Below, piece by piece: positions 15,870-25,972 of a DNA stretch of 64,000 nucleotides. Every line of letters starts with the position of its first letter. Positions within the stretch are counted from its first letter, which is position 1. The translations under genes and the position numbers were made by a program. The notes under the pieces are model-generated. The model worked only from the letters and a program-made list of their open reading frames with translations. It did not search any database and was not told where the DNA came from. This DNA comes from Opitutales bacterium (GTDB lineage: Bacteria; Verrucomicrobiota; Verrucomicrobiia; Opitutales; JAJFLR01): NCBI GenBank assembly GCA_021772565.1, contig JAJFLR010000107.1, positions 1-64,000 on the forward strand. The letters are read 5' to 3'.

Positions 15870-18086
15870 ATGAGAATTCATAATAGATTAATAATATTAC
15901 TAACTATACTGATTCTAATGTTTTCAGTACTGGCTTATGTAGATTATAATTATCAAAAAATACGTGGAGAAAAATTATTTGATGAGATTATTAAACAGGA
16001 AATTATTCAATTTGATCGATTAATAGTCCTACAAAGAAAATCATTGGTAACTTATGTTAATGATTACTCTTGGTGGAACGATATGGTGAGTTACTCCAAT
16101 AGCAAAGATATCAATTGGTGGAATGAAAATGTAAATAAAGTCATTGGTCTATATGATGTCGATATTAGTTGGATTTATGATGCCGACAAAAATTTAATTA
16201 TTGTTTTTGACCAAGATGGACAGATTGAAGCATCTAGTTTCTCGATTCCAAATGAGGTATTAAATCGTATCTTATCGAAAGGAGATTTTAGTCACAATTT
16301 TATTGAACTAGCGGGTAAATTCATTGAAATTACTGTAGCACCCATTCAGAGCACTGATGACAAAGAACGAACATCGCAAGCAAATGGATACCTGGTTGGA
16401 GGTCGTTACTGGAACTCAAATTTCATTGAAGAACTCAGTCAAATTTGTGGAGCGGAAATTACGTTAATGAATCCAATTTTTTTGAAAAACTCAGATAATA
16501 GCAATATAACTGATTATAACTCAGGGTCTTTCATGTTTTATAAAACCGTTTTAAATCAAAATGAAGAACCATTAATACGTTATTCAGTTAGCAAGGATTC
16601 CAAAATTATTCAAGATTTGGTAAAAGGCAGTCGATTCTCCCATTGGCTAGTATTATTTTCGATGGGTATTGCCATTTTTATATGTATAGCCCTTGTCTAT
16701 AAATGGGTGACTTTACCGCTGAATGCGATTATAAAATCTCTAAAATCAAATAGTATCGATATTACAGCGCCGATTTTTCAAAGTAGCACAGAATTTCGTA
16801 AAATAGCCGAGTTGATAAAATCGTTTTTTGATCAAAAAACGATTTTAAAAAATGATATTGAAGAAAAAAAGAAAACTGAAAAAGATTTAATACTTGCTCG
16901 GGATAAATCTGCATCAGCGAATATTGCTAAATCAAATTTTCTTGCGATGATGAGCCATGAGACAAGAACACCAATGAATGCGGTCATTGGTTTTGCAGAA
17001 ATTTTAGAAACTACAAAGCTGGATGAAGAACAAGAACAAGCAGTAAAGTTTATCAAAACGAGTAGTAAAAGTTTACTAAAATTATTAAATGATATTCTTG
17101 ATTTCAGCCGTATTGAGGCAGACAGGTATATATTTGAAAGACAAATTTTTGATTTAGAAGAATTAATCCATAGTGCTATCGATATAGTTTCACCAAATGC
17201 TAGTCTTAAAAATCTGGAACTAATTCTAACAATTGAAGATGATTGTCCGATAGAAATTAGTACTGATGCCGACCGTTTAAAACAAATATTGATTATATTA
17301 TTAGACAATGCAGTTAAATTTACCGACGAGGGACACATAGAAATAAAAGTTGAAAATGTAAAAGGGAAATCTAAACAGGGTGCGAAAGATACTGAAAAAA
17401 TTATCAATAAAGATGTTAAGTTAAAAATTTCTGTATTAGACACCGGAATTGGAATTCCGGAAAATAAATTAGATGTTATTTTTGAAACATTTAGCCAGGT
17501 TGATAGCAGCATAACCAGAAAATATGGAGGTAGCGGCTTAGGTTTATCTATTGCCAAACGATTGGCAAAATTGTTAAATGGTGATCTATCAACTTCTAGT
17601 AACTTAGGATCTGGATCTAGTTTTCAACTTACTTTCACCTGTAGAAATGAAAATACGAAGGAAGTTGATAAGAAAGAAAATGTAAATAAAATTGAAGATT
17701 CAAAACTTAACAATAAACGAGTACTCATTGTAGACGACGACTTAGCAAGCAGAATTGCTCTCAAGAACATTGTTCTCAAGTTGGGATTTGCTGCAGATGT
17801 TGTGGAAAATGGCTATGAGTGCCTTTACTCTCTAAAAGAAAATCATCAAAATATTGTCTTTATGGATATTCATATGCCAGAATTGGATGGATTTCAAACA
17901 ACTGAAAGAATTCGCAACGAATTAAACATGCCTAATTGTTATATTATTGCATTAACAGCTGATGCTCAGGAAAAAACAAAATTTGAGATCAAGCAATCTA
18001 CCATAAACGCATTGATGATCAAACCTGTAAATATGAAAAAAATAGCTGATGCTCTGAATGAAGCTTTAAAATATGGCTCTGAATAA
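15870..18086 (+). CDS. CHASE4 sensor hybrid histidine kinase
   Basis: The protein has 738 residues. TM1 lies at about 7-24. The periplasmic CHASE4 sensor domain (about 45-250) has the typical NDYSWWNDM and INWWNENV. TM2 lies at about 257-277, followed by a linker. HisKA has MMSHETRTPMN with phospho-acceptor His363. The ATPase domain has DNAVKF, DTGIGIP and YGGSGLGLSIAKRL. A C-terminal receiver domain (about 616-735) has VDDD and FMDIHMPELDG with phospho-acceptor Asp666. It can autophosphorylate and pass phosphate to its own receiver. No output regulator is adjacent. A perfect 32-bp palindrome lies in the linker-coding region. Confidence 0.93.
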   Translation: MRIHNRLIILLTILILMFSVLAYVDYNYQKIRGEKLFDEIIKQEIIQFDRLIVLQRKSLVTYVNDYSWWNDMVSYSNSKDINWWNENVNKVIGLYDVDISWIYDADKNLIIVFDQDGQIEASSFSIPNEVLNRILSKGDFSHNFIELAGKFIEITVAPIQSTDDKERTSQANGYLVGGRYWNSNFIEELSQICGAEITLMNPIFLKNSDNSNITDYNSGSFMFYKTVLNQNEEPLIRYSVSKDSKIIQDLVKGSRFSHWLVLFSMGIAIFICIALVYKWVTLPLNAIIKSLKSNSIDITAPIFQSSTEFRKIAELIKSFFDQKTILKNDIEEKKKTEKDLILARDKSASANIAKSNFLAMMSHETRTPMNAVIGFAEILETTKLDEEQEQAVKFIKTSSKSLLKLLNDILDFSRIEADRYIFERQIFDLEELIHSAIDIVSPNASLKNLELILTIEDDCPIEISTDADRLKQILIILLDNAVKFTDEGHIEIKVENVKGKSKQGAKDTEKIINKDVKLKISVLDTGIGIPENKLDVIFETFSQVDSSITRKYGGSGLGLSIAKRLAKLLNGDLSTSSNLGSGSSFQLTFTCRNENTKEVDKKENVNKIEDSKLNNKRVLIVDDDLASRIALKNIVLKLGFAADVVENGYECLYSLKENHQNIVFMDIHMPELDGFQTTERIRNELNMPNCYIIALTADAQEKTKFEIKQSTINALMIKPVNMKKIADALNEALKYGSE
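16816..16847. repeat. Perfect 32-bp palindrome inside the kinase gene
   Basis: The half-site is TAAAATCGTTTTTTGA and the second half is its exact reverse complement, with no spacer. It falls in codons for the linker between TM2 and HisKA (around SFFDQKTILK). It could extrude as a cruciform or bind a dimeric protein. By composition alone such a perfect repeat is improbable in 64 kb. Confidence 0.6.
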
Positions 18087-18181
18087 TGGCGTGATCACAA
18101 GTAGTTGTTATACAAGATAATAAAAAATTTGTTGTCATAAAAATACAATTTTTTCGTTTGAAAAAACTTTTTAATTGATAT

Positions 18182-18225
18182 TTAGAATTATTATTGTTAA
18201 CTAGTAATAATTAGAATCATTCTAT
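18182..18225 (+). promoter_or_regulatory. Two PerR/Fur-box-like sites before the regulator gene
   Basis: TTAGAATCATTCTAT (18211-18225) is a 6-1-6 inverted repeat that matches most of the Per-box consensus TTATAATNATTATAA and runs into the ATG of the Fur-family gene. TTAGAATTATTATTG (18182-18196) is a second, weaker match 29 bp upstream. The arrangement suggests autoregulation of the regulator and of the downstream suf genes. Confidence 0.5.
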
Positions 18226-18679
18226 GAAACTTTTAATTAGAGATAGAGAAATATTATCAAGTGCCCTGAACAAGGGTGGCTATCGACCTACTCCGCAAAG
18301 AGAGCATATTTATTTAATAATTCTCAATAAGCGTGATCATCCCACGGCTGATGAAATTTACGTTAGGTGCAAAAAAGAGATGCAAGGAATTTCTCTAGCA
18401 ACAGTTTATAATTGTTTAGAAATGTTTGTTGAGTGCGGTTTAGTTAAGCAAGTAAATTTTGAAAGGGAACCTTCGCGCTATTGTCCAAATTTAATGGAAC
18501 ATGCTCATTTTCACTGCAAAAATACAGGTAAGGTTTTCGACATCGATTTACCTAACGAATATTTTAATGAGATAAAAAAATTACTCCCAAATAGCTTTAA
18601 CACTGATATTGTTGAAATAAATTTTCGTGGCATATGTAAAACAGAGATGGATGAGACCTCTCAATTAGTAAACGAATAA
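18224..18679 (+). CDS. Fur-family regulator (PerR-like), zinc cysteines lost
   Basis: The protein has 151 residues. The N-terminal winged helix is clear ([43 protein letters not shown]). The dimerisation domain keeps the regulatory histidines in HAHFHC (93, 95, 97), but the structural zinc site, usually CxxC, reads CKNT (Cys98, Thr101). The C-terminal pair is also reduced to a single Cys (GICKTE). It lies 13 bp upstream of sufC, so it very probably controls the SUF system in response to iron, peroxide or Fe-S status. Loss of structural zinc is unusual for PerR but known in some Fur relatives. Confidence 0.88.
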   Translation: MKLLIRDREILSSALNKGGYRPTPQREHIYLIILNKRDHPTADEIYVRCKKEMQGISLATVYNCLEMFVECGLVKQVNFEREPSRYCPNLMEHAHFHCKNTGKVFDIDLPNEYFNEIKKLLPNSFNTDIVEINFRGICKTEMDETSQLVNE

Positions 18680-18692
18680 ATTAAAAATTAAT

Positions 18693-19451
18693 ATGAATGC
18701 ACTTGAGATAAAAAAATTATCAGTAGCTATCAATGACAGCAATATCCTTAAAGATTTTAATCTTACTGTCCCCAAAGGTGAAGTTCATGCATTAATGGGC
18801 CCTAACGGTACTGGTAAAAGCACTTTTGCTAAAGCTTTATCCGGTCATGAAGATTATGAAATTACATCGGGTGAAGCTTTATTGGACGGGAAAAATATCG
18901 TTGGTATGGAACCTGATGAAATTAGCAGAGCAGGTCTTTTTTTGGCATTTCAATATCCGAGCGAAATACCTGGCGTAAGTATTGCAAATTTTATTAGAGC
19001 TGCATTAACAGCAAGACTCAAAGACAATGAAGATTTTGAGGTAACCCAATATTATAAAAAACTTTATGAAAAAATGGATCTATTAAAAATTGATCGTAAA
19101 TTTACATCGCGATCAGTAAATGAAGATTTTTCAGGTGGTGAAAAGAAACGGTGTGAAATTTTGCAACTTGCAATGTTGCAGCCTAAATATGCAATTTTAG
19201 ATGAAACAGACAGTGGCCTAGATATCGATGCACTAAAAATTGTCGCAGAAGGTGTAAATAATATGAGAAGCGCAGAAACTGGATTTTTACTAATTACACA
19301 TTACCAAAGATTACTTAATTACATAGTCCCCGATAAAGTACATGTAATGTGGGATGGTGGTATTGTCCGTAGCGGTGACAGGTCGCTGGCTCTTGAATTA
19401 GAAGAAAAGGGCTATGACTGGATCAAAGAAGAAATGGCTTTGACTACATAA
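18693..19451 (+). CDS. sufC: Fe-S cluster assembly ATPase SufC
   Basis: SufC is the cytosolic ABC-type ATPase of the SufBCD scaffold. The protein has 252 residues with Walker [19 protein letters not shown] signature [15 protein letters not shown], Walker [17 protein letters not shown] and the late [13 protein letters not shown] histidine loop. It is followed by sufB after 21 bp and preceded by the Fur-family gene. sufD and sufS are not in the window. Confidence 0.97.
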   Translation: MNALEIKKLSVAINDSNILKDFNLTVPKGEVHALMGPNGTGKSTFAKALSGHEDYEITSGEALLDGKNIVGMEPDEISRAGLFLAFQYPSEIPGVSIANFIRAALTARLKDNEDFEVTQYYKKLYEKMDLLKIDRKFTSRSVNEDFSGGEKKRCEILQLAMLQPKYAILDETDSGLDIDALKIVAEGVNNMRSAETGFLLITHYQRLLNYIVPDKVHVMWDGGIVRSGDRSLALELEEKGYDWIKEEMALTT

Positions 19452-19472
19452 CAGTCTTTTTTATAAATCATT

Positions 19473-20879
19473 ATGACACAAACTGATACTATTAATATTG
19501 ATAGAGATAAAGGTAACTTTTTTTATCCTACCGACTATGAATTTGATGCAGGAACCGGGTTAAATGAAGATACCGTTAGATACATTTCTCAAATTAAAAA
19601 AGAAGATGAATGGATTCTTGATTTTCGTTTAAAAGCACTCAAAGTTTTCAATGAAAAAAAATTGCCTACCCATTGGGCATCCAAAGATTTGGAAAATATA
19701 AATTTTGACAAAATTCGGTATTATCTATCTCAGGGGCAAAAACCAAGCCGATCGTGGGATGATGTTCCAGATGATATGAAAAAAACATTTGAACGTCTTG
19801 GAATTCCCGAACAGGAAAGAAAATTTTTGGCTGGGGTTGAGGCACAATTTGATAGCGAAGCAGCATATTCGAACATGAAGGAGCAGTTAGCTAAAGATGG
19901 CGTCATTTTTATTGGATCAACTGATGGTCTGATGGAGCATCCGGAAATTTTCAAAAAATGGTTCGGCAAAGTAATTCCAACCGGTGATAATAAATTTAGT
20001 GCTTTGAATAGTGCAGTTTTTAGTGGTGGCAGTTTTATATATGTTCCACCTGGGGTAAAAGTCCGTCAACCACTTCAGGCTTATTTCAGAATTAATGCTG
20101 AGAATTTTGGCCAGTTCGAAAGAACATTGATTATTGTGGATGAAGGAGCCGAAGTAACCTATATGGAAGGATGCACAGCTCCTAAATTTGAGACAACAAC
20201 ATTGCATAGTGCCGTAGTAGAACTAGTTGCCCTAAAAGGCGCAAAAATTCAATATATTACTGTGCAAAATTGGTCGGATAACGTTTTTAATTTGGTCACA
20301 AAACGTGGTCTGGCAATGGAAGAAGCGGAAATTAAATGGATCGATTGCAATATTGGTAGTCGGTTAACAATGAAATATCCAGGTGTGATCTTAAAAGGAA
20401 GAAAAAGTCGTGGTGAAGTTCTATCCATTGCTTTATCAAATAATGGCCAACATCAGGATACGGGGGCAAAAATGATCCATGCTGCAGACGAAACAACGAG
20501 TAATATTATTTCAAAAAGTATCAGTATTGGTGAAGGAAGATCAACCTATCGAGGACAAGTTCACATTCCCAAACATCTTAAAAATTGTAAAAACAATACT
20601 GAGTGTGATGCCTTGCTAATCAATACAAACAGCAGAACTGACACTTATCCTGCTATAACAGTTCGTGGCGATTGTAATTCTGTTCAACACGAAGCTAGTG
20701 TATCAAAAGTAAGTGCAGAACAAATTTTTTATATGATGCAGAGAGGGCTGACTGAAGGACAAGCTATGAGCCTTGCAGTTAATGGTTTTGTAAATGAATT
20801 AATTCGACAATTTCCAATGGAGTACAGTGTCGAGCTCAAACGTTTGATTGATTTAGAAATGGAAGATTCTGTTGGTTAA
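19473..20879 (+). CDS. sufB: Fe-S cluster scaffold protein SufB
   Basis: The protein has 468 residues, normal for SufB. Conserved stretches include [45 protein letters not shown], and the C-terminal [14 protein letters not shown], which holds the Cys and the His-Glu residues of the scaffold site, followed by [18 protein letters not shown]. It assembles nascent [4Fe-4S] clusters with SufC and normally SufD. The absence of sufD means either a distant sufD or a SufB2C2-type scaffold. Confidence 0.97.
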   Translation: MTQTDTINIDRDKGNFFYPTDYEFDAGTGLNEDTVRYISQIKKEDEWILDFRLKALKVFNEKKLPTHWASKDLENINFDKIRYYLSQGQKPSRSWDDVPDDMKKTFERLGIPEQERKFLAGVEAQFDSEAAYSNMKEQLAKDGVIFIGSTDGLMEHPEIFKKWFGKVIPTGDNKFSALNSAVFSGGSFIYVPPGVKVRQPLQAYFRINAENFGQFERTLIIVDEGAEVTYMEGCTAPKFETTTLHSAVVELVALKGAKIQYITVQNWSDNVFNLVTKRGLAMEEAEIKWIDCNIGSRLTMKYPGVILKGRKSRGEVLSIALSNNGQHQDTGAKMIHAADETTSNIISKSISIGEGRSTYRGQVHIPKHLKNCKNNTECDALLINTNSRTDTYPAITVRGDCNSVQHEASVSKVSAEQIFYMMQRGLTEGQAMSLAVNGFVNELIRQFPMEYSVELKRLIDLEMEDSVG

Positions 20880-20894
20880 TATATATAAATTTTC

Positions 20895-21563
20895 TTAAAC
20901 ACTTTGACCTAATTCATTGATACCAATATGAATAATAAATTTATCGGTGAAGTGTGACTGACTAAATAATTTATCGACTTTATAAATTTTTATTGGAGAA
21001 ATGTTAAGAGCTTCAAGTTCTTCCCTATAATTAGTTCCCTTAAAATAAAGAATCCCATTTTGTAGTTTATTGTCACTATCGGCTTTAATATTATATTTAG
21101 TCCATTCTATAAATTTGGCAAACGACGCTACAGCTTTTCCTAAAATATAATCAAATTTTTTATTAATTTCTTCTGCTCTGATTTGATGAACAGTAACGTT
21201 TTTTAGATTTAGTTCAGCCACCATTGATTCAACAGCCTGGATTTTTTTCCCAATTGAATCTATTAGAGTAAAATGTGCGTTTGGAAATAAAATTGCTAAT
21301 GGAATTCCAGGAAGCCCACCTCCTGTTCCGATATCTAATATTTCATTACCGAGCTTAAAAGCAGTTATTTTTGCAATAGCTAATGAATGTAGAATATGAT
21401 GCTCATTAACATTGCTTATATCCTTTCGAGATATTAGATTAATTTGCGTATTCAAATGTTGTAATAACTTTGAGTAATCGTTCAATTTCTCAATTTTCGT
21501 CTTATCAAGTTCAGGAAAATAAAATTTGAAAATTTCCATATTTAACCACATTTGAGAAATCAA
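20895..21563 (-). CDS. rsmG: 16S rRNA (guanine527-N7)-methyltransferase
   Basis: RsmG methylates G527 of 16S rRNA. The AdoMet motif ILDIGTGGGLPGIPLA is followed by FTLIDSIGKKIQAV and a conserved GKAVASFAKFIEW. The length from the first Met is 222 residues. Met9 (MEIFKFYFPEL, at 21539) matches the usual N-terminus better and may be the true start. It converges on sufB with a 15-bp gap. Confidence 0.93.
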   Translation of the reverse strand: MISQMWLNMEIFKFYFPELDKTKIEKLNDYSKLLQHLNTQINLISRKDISNVNEHHILHSLAIAKITAFKLGNEILDIGTGGGLPGIPLAILFPNAHFTLIDSIGKKIQAVESMVAELNLKNVTVHQIRAEEINKKFDYILGKAVASFAKFIEWTKYNIKADSDNKLQNGILYFKGTNYREELEALNISPIKIYKVDKLFSQSHFTDKFIIHIGINELGQSV

Positions 21564-21610
21564 CTGAATTTCCAGTTTAACATAAAAAGAAGTATTAAAT
21601 ATTAATCAGC

Positions 21611-22216
21611 ATGAATATTTTATTATTAGCAATCTTACCGATAATTACTGCGTTAATTGGTTGGGTTACAAACTATGTAGCAATAAAAATGTTATTTCGT
21701 CCACGCAATCCAATAAATTTATTTGGATTTAAAATTCAAGGAATGATTCCCAAACGACAAATGGATATTGCTGCACGCGCAGCTGAATTAATCGAGAGCG
21801 AAATCCTGAGCCAGCATATAATAAAAAATGAAATTTTAAAAATAAACATGGAACCCTATATATTGGAAATCTCAAATAAATTAGTGCATCAGGGAATAGG
21901 AATGCGATTACAAGCAATGCCATTGATCGGCGGGTTTATCAATGAATCTACTTTGAAAATTTTTGAAAATATTATGAATGAGGAAATGTCTAAGGAAGTC
22001 GTTCCTTTAGCTGAAAAAATTGCTGGAGAATGTGAATCTCAACTTGATATTAACTATCTGGTTAAATCTCAAATTGAAAAACTTGACCTGATTAATCTAG
22101 AACAAATCGTTCGGAAAATTGCAGCAAAAGAATTTAAAACAATTGAATATTTGGGTGGATTTTTAGGATTTGTGGTCGGGATATTACAGTTAGTAATTTT
22201 ACTATACATTAAATAA
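21611..22216 (+). CDS. DUF445 family membrane protein
   Basis: The protein has 201 residues. The N-terminal signature ALIGWVTNYVAIKMLFRPRNP and FKIQGMIPKRQMDIAARAAELIESE is typical of DUF445 proteins. There is one span at each end (about 3-22 and 183-200), with a helical soluble region between. The family function is unknown. Most members are longer, so this is a compact version. Confidence 0.85.
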   Translation: MNILLLAILPIITALIGWVTNYVAIKMLFRPRNPINLFGFKIQGMIPKRQMDIAARAAELIESEILSQHIIKNEILKINMEPYILEISNKLVHQGIGMRLQAMPLIGGFINESTLKIFENIMNEEMSKEVVPLAEKIAGECESQLDINYLVKSQIEKLDLINLEQIVRKIAAKEFKTIEYLGGFLGFVVGILQLVILLYIK

Positions 22217-22464
22217 TTACATCTATATCCATAATTGGGATTTTTTTAACATTTTAGTATAGTGACTACTACTACGAGCGATGAATACAAATTTAAAATA
22301 TCACATTTATTATTGATTATAAAATTCAATCACATATGAGTATACTTATATTTTGAAATCGATTTTTTTATTACAAGTAATAATCACTATGAAATGTGAC
22401 CGTTGTTTATTTAATTAAACTATTAATTCTTAACCCTATTATGATAAACATAATAAATTACTAA

Positions 22465-24333
22465 ATGATCAAAACGATATATAAATATCTACAACCCGGC
22501 AGAATTGGATTCCTACTTATCATATATTCTATTTCTTCTGTTATAAGTATCTATTTGGCATATCAACTGCGTTTCGATTTTGTGGTACCAAAAATATTTT
22601 GGGATACTTTTTTTAAGAATTTAATATGGATAATTCCTCTAAAACTGTTATTACTCTATGCATTTGGCCAATTTGGCGGATTACTTGGATATTTTAGATT
22701 GCCTGATGTAGCTAGGGTATTTGCTTCAATGTTATTTTCCAGTATTATTCTATTAATAATTTGGCTCTTCACAAAAAACTCTGTTGTAATGCCACGGGGT
22801 GCAATATTAGGAGATTTTATTTTTTCTTTGATTCTGATCTGTGGATTTCGCATATTACTACGCGTTTTAAGAGAGCAATACTTAGAGGGCAATATCAGTA
22901 AAAATGTTCATATTCGACGTGTAGCTATTATTGGTGCTGGTGATGTAGGATCTACAATTGCAAGTGATTTCTTGGCACGCCGTGGATTGGGAATTCAGCC
23001 GGTTGTTTTTTTGGATGATGATGAAACTAAATGGAAAAAACATATACACGGAATAACTGTATATGGGAATCCTGATGATCTAGAAGTTGTTAAAAGGAAA
23101 TATGAAATTGATGAAGTTATCTTAGCAGCGCCGTCAGCTTCTGCTAAACGTATAAAAGATTTAATACAAATGGCTAATGCTTTAGGCTTGAAAGCAGATA
23201 TAGTACCATCATTAGCAGAGTTAACGACCGGAAAAGTTAGAGCTAATCGTGTCCGACCCATTGAAATTGAAGATTTGTTAGGTAGAAAACCCGTTGAATT
23301 GGATACTGATAATATCTCTGGATTAATCAAAGATAAAATAGTATTGGTAACAGGTGCTGGAGGTAGTATTGGAAGTGAACTCTGCCGACAAATTGCACAT
23401 AACAACCCAAAACGTCTTATACTAGTTGAACAATCTGAGTATCAGTTGTTTCAAATTGAACAACAACTGCACGAAGAAGGCTTTGGTTCTGTAGTTCTCC
23501 CGTTAGTTGGAGACATTACTGATGAAGAAAGAATGCGTTATATAATAGAAAAATTTAGCCCTGAAATATTCTTTCATGCTGCAGCACATAAACATGTGCA
23601 CATGTTGGAACGTCAACCTGGAGAAGCTATAAAAAATAATAGTGTAGGTTCAGCATTAATAGCTACATTAGCAAGTGAGTATAATGCTGAATGCTTTGTA
23701 TTTATTTCAACTGATAAGGCAATTAATCCTACAAATGTTATGGGGGCAAGTAAACGACTGGCAGAAATGTTTATTCAAGCAAAACATTTTGACGCAAGTA
23801 ACAATACACGGTTTATGGCAGTCCGTTTTGGAAATGTTTTAGGGTCATCCGGTAGTGTTGTTCCTATCTTTAAAAGACAAATTTCACAGGGTGGTCCTGT
23901 TCGAGTAACTCATCCTGAAGTATCTAGATACTTTATGACTATACCAGAAGCAGTTGGTTTGGTTTTACAATGCGCTACTCAAGGAGAAGGCGGAGAAATT
24001 TTTGTTTTAGATATGGAAGAGCCAATTAAGATAGTTGAATTAGCACGGCAAATGATTGAATTAAGTGGATTTCGCCCTGATATAGATATTGAAATTGAAT
24101 TTATCGGGTTAAAGCCTGGAGAAAAGCTTTTTGAAGAGCTTCAACACGTATCTGAAAAAATGGATAACACCCAACATTCACGAATATTTCGATTTATATC
24201 TGAGCCTAAAACATTAGACGAAATTAATAAATATTTAGACGAACTAAAAGCCTGTTATAACACAACTAGTAATGAGAGATTAAAAAATTTGTTGAAAAAA
24301 TTTGTTCCTGAATATGCTCCTCATCTTGAATAA
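22465..24333 (+). CDS. CapD/PglF-type nucleotide-sugar 4,6-dehydratase, membrane anchored
   Basis: The protein has 622 residues. Four spans in the first ~130 residues anchor it. A CoA-binding-like Rossmann domain follows (VAIIGAGDVGSTIASDFLA), then the catalytic short-chain dehydrogenase domain (VLVTGAGGSIGSELCRQI, AAAHKHVHMLE, STDKAINPTNVMGASKRLAEM with the MxxxK catalytic form). These enzymes convert UDP-GlcNAc to 4-keto-6-deoxy sugars for capsule, O-antigen or glycoprotein glycans. A GT2 gene follows 68 bp later. The 248 bp upstream carry no recognisable gene. Confidence 0.93.
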   Translation: MIKTIYKYLQPGRIGFLLIIYSISSVISIYLAYQLRFDFVVPKIFWDTFFKNLIWIIPLKLLLLYAFGQFGGLLGYFRLPDVARVFASMLFSSIILLIIWLFTKNSVVMPRGAILGDFIFSLILICGFRILLRVLREQYLEGNISKNVHIRRVAIIGAGDVGSTIASDFLARRGLGIQPVVFLDDDETKWKKHIHGITVYGNPDDLEVVKRKYEIDEVILAAPSASAKRIKDLIQMANALGLKADIVPSLAELTTGKVRANRVRPIEIEDLLGRKPVELDTDNISGLIKDKIVLVTGAGGSIGSELCRQIAHNNPKRLILVEQSEYQLFQIEQQLHEEGFGSVVLPLVGDITDEERMRYIIEKFSPEIFFHAAAHKHVHMLERQPGEAIKNNSVGSALIATLASEYNAECFVFISTDKAINPTNVMGASKRLAEMFIQAKHFDASNNTRFMAVRFGNVLGSSGSVVPIFKRQISQGGPVRVTHPEVSRYFMTIPEAVGLVLQCATQGEGGEIFVLDMEEPIKIVELARQMIELSGFRPDIDIEIEFIGLKPGEKLFEELQHVSEKMDNTQHSRIFRFISEPKTLDEINKYLDELKACYNTTSNERLKNLLKKFVPEYAPHLE

Positions 24334-24401
24334 GATGTGCATATCAAATCATCAAAGTAAAATTTCATTTCGATTTTTCACAAATAATTTTAGATAGAAA
24401 A

Positions 24402-25091
24402 ATGAAAATCTCCGTAGTCATTCCATGTTACAATGAATTTAAAACAATAGCTGAAATTCTTAGATTGGTTAATAGTAGTTCTGTTGATGTTAATGAAATT
24501 ATTGTTGTTGATGATTTTTCAACAGATGGTACACGTGAATTAATTCAGGGTGAATTAAAAAATAAAATCGATAAAGTTTGTCTGCACGATAAGAATTCAG
24601 GAAAAGGTGCAGCTTTGCGAACTGGATTTCAAAACGCTACAGGAGACATTATTATAATACAAGATGCAGATCTGGAGTATGATCCCGGTGAATATGCAAC
24701 TTTAATTGGACCAATATTAGAGGGTAAAGCAGATGTTGTTTACGGATCAAGATTTATGGGTGGAAGACCACATAGAGTTTTGTATTTTTGGCATTTAGTT
24801 GGAAATCGATTTCTAACTATGCTTTCCAACATGTTTACAAATTTAAATCTAACAGATATGGAAACTTGTTATAAAGCATTTAAAAAGGAGGTGCTTAGTT
24901 CTTTAACGTTAGAAGAAAATCGCTTTGGATTTGAACCGGAAATCACAGCTAAAATTGCTAAAAGCAAAGTCAGAATATATGAAGTCGGAATCTCTTATTA
25001 TGGGCGGACATATGAAGAGGGAAAAAAAATAAACTGGAAAGATGGTGTTAGCTGTATTTATTCAATAATAAAGTATAATTTGTTAAAATAA
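24402..25091 (+). CDS. GT2-family glycosyltransferase (DPM1/undecaprenyl-P transferase-like)
   Basis: The protein has 229 residues, with the GT-A fold. VVIPCYNEFKTIAEIL is the nucleotide-sugar loop, VVDDFSTDGTRE is followed by GKGAALRTGF, and IIQDADLEYDP carries the DxD-type metal site. Resemblance is to dolichyl-phosphate mannose synthase-like enzymes, which load a sugar onto a polyprenyl phosphate. There are no membrane spans. The neighbouring CapD-like dehydratase suggests a role in surface polysaccharide or glycolipid synthesis. Confidence 0.9.
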   Translation: MKISVVIPCYNEFKTIAEILRLVNSSSVDVNEIIVVDDFSTDGTRELIQGELKNKIDKVCLHDKNSGKGAALRTGFQNATGDIIIIQDADLEYDPGEYATLIGPILEGKADVVYGSRFMGGRPHRVLYFWHLVGNRFLTMLSNMFTNLNLTDMETCYKAFKKEVLSSLTLEENRFGFEPEITAKIAKSKVRIYEVGISYYGRTYEEGKKINWKDGVSCIYSIIKYNLLK

Positions 25092-25094
25092 TTA

Positions 25095-25886
25095 TTATTG
25101 TAATATATTATTGTATAGCTCAGCCCAATTGTTTTCTCCAAGAAAAAACTCTTTGTGGCTACTCAGAACACCATCTAATCCACAGCCATTTTCAATTGTA
25201 AGAAGTCTATCACGTCTCTCCAGTGAATCTGTTGAAATATAATTAGAAAATATAATTCCTGCTTTTAGAAAATTTATTTGATCATAATATTCTAACGCAT
25301 CTATCGAAAAAAAATCATCTGGTAAGTTAGTTAATTTAAAGGACTTTGCCGGAAAAATTCCCTGATATTTAATTGTATGGATTGTTGTTAAGATAGTATC
25401 GGCTAGGCAGATACCATGCCGTTCTTCGGAATATCTAACAAATATTGGTATCAGTGCAGTAGGCCAATCATGACAGTGTATTAAGTCCACTTTTAAATCG
25501 AAGCGTCTAATTGTTTCAACAACCGCTTTTGAGAAAAAAATAAATCTTGCATCATTATCATCATAGTCTCTGTTCTCTGGTCCATATTGAAACTGGCGAT
25601 CGAAATACTCATCTCTACAAATGAAATATAATGTAATATTTTCTGTAAGATTGGTTTTGAGTATTTCGCACAATTCAAAATTATCACCCAATTCTATTAG
25701 TAATTCAAAAACATGTTTCGTGGGTGGTAAGTTGGAATTTAGGAGAGCCTCTCTATATCCAGGCATAAAGATTGAAATTTCTTCTTTACTACTACCGAGT
25801 TCTGAAATTAAATTATTTACATTAATTCCAAGATTCCCGGTACTGGCAAACGGATGTAATTCACTTGTTGCTTGGACGATTCTCAT
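25095..25886 (-). CDS. Stand-alone GT5 (glycogen/starch synthase) N-terminal domain
   Basis: The protein has 263 residues, against about 480 for complete glycogen synthases. It matches only the N-terminal Rossmann domain: RIVQATSELHPFASTG at the start, then DLIHCHDWPTALIP, and ILTTIHTIKYQGIFP in place of THN(xx)YQG. The ADP-glucose motif K-T-G-G-L reads STGNLG, and the C-terminal GT-B domain with its catalytic Glu is absent. Catalysis as glycogen synthase is unlikely. It could be a regulatory or sugar-binding relative, or a degraded gene. The frame is intact and the start is conventional, which argues for retention. Confidence 0.78.
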   Translation of the reverse strand: MRIVQATSELHPFASTGNLGINVNNLISELGSSKEEISIFMPGYREALLNSNLPPTKHVFELLIELGDNFELCEILKTNLTENITLYFICRDEYFDRQFQYGPENRDYDDNDARFIFFSKAVVETIRRFDLKVDLIHCHDWPTALIPIFVRYSEERHGICLADTILTTIHTIKYQGIFPAKSFKLTNLPDDFFSIDALEYYDQINFLKAGIIFSNYISTDSLERRDRLLTIENGCGLDGVLSSHKEFFLGENNWAELYNNILQ

Positions 25887-25972
25887 TTGTAGATTTATCC
25901 AATACCAAATTTGGAGTTAAAATTATTAATGCTTTTGATGCATAATATTTCATAATTAACGAGTAATGTCCA

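Noticed and set aside
16832-17557. Long reverse-strand frame opposite the histidine kinase
   Set aside because: Ser-rich translation typical of an antisense shadow; the kinase on the plus strand has complete domains.
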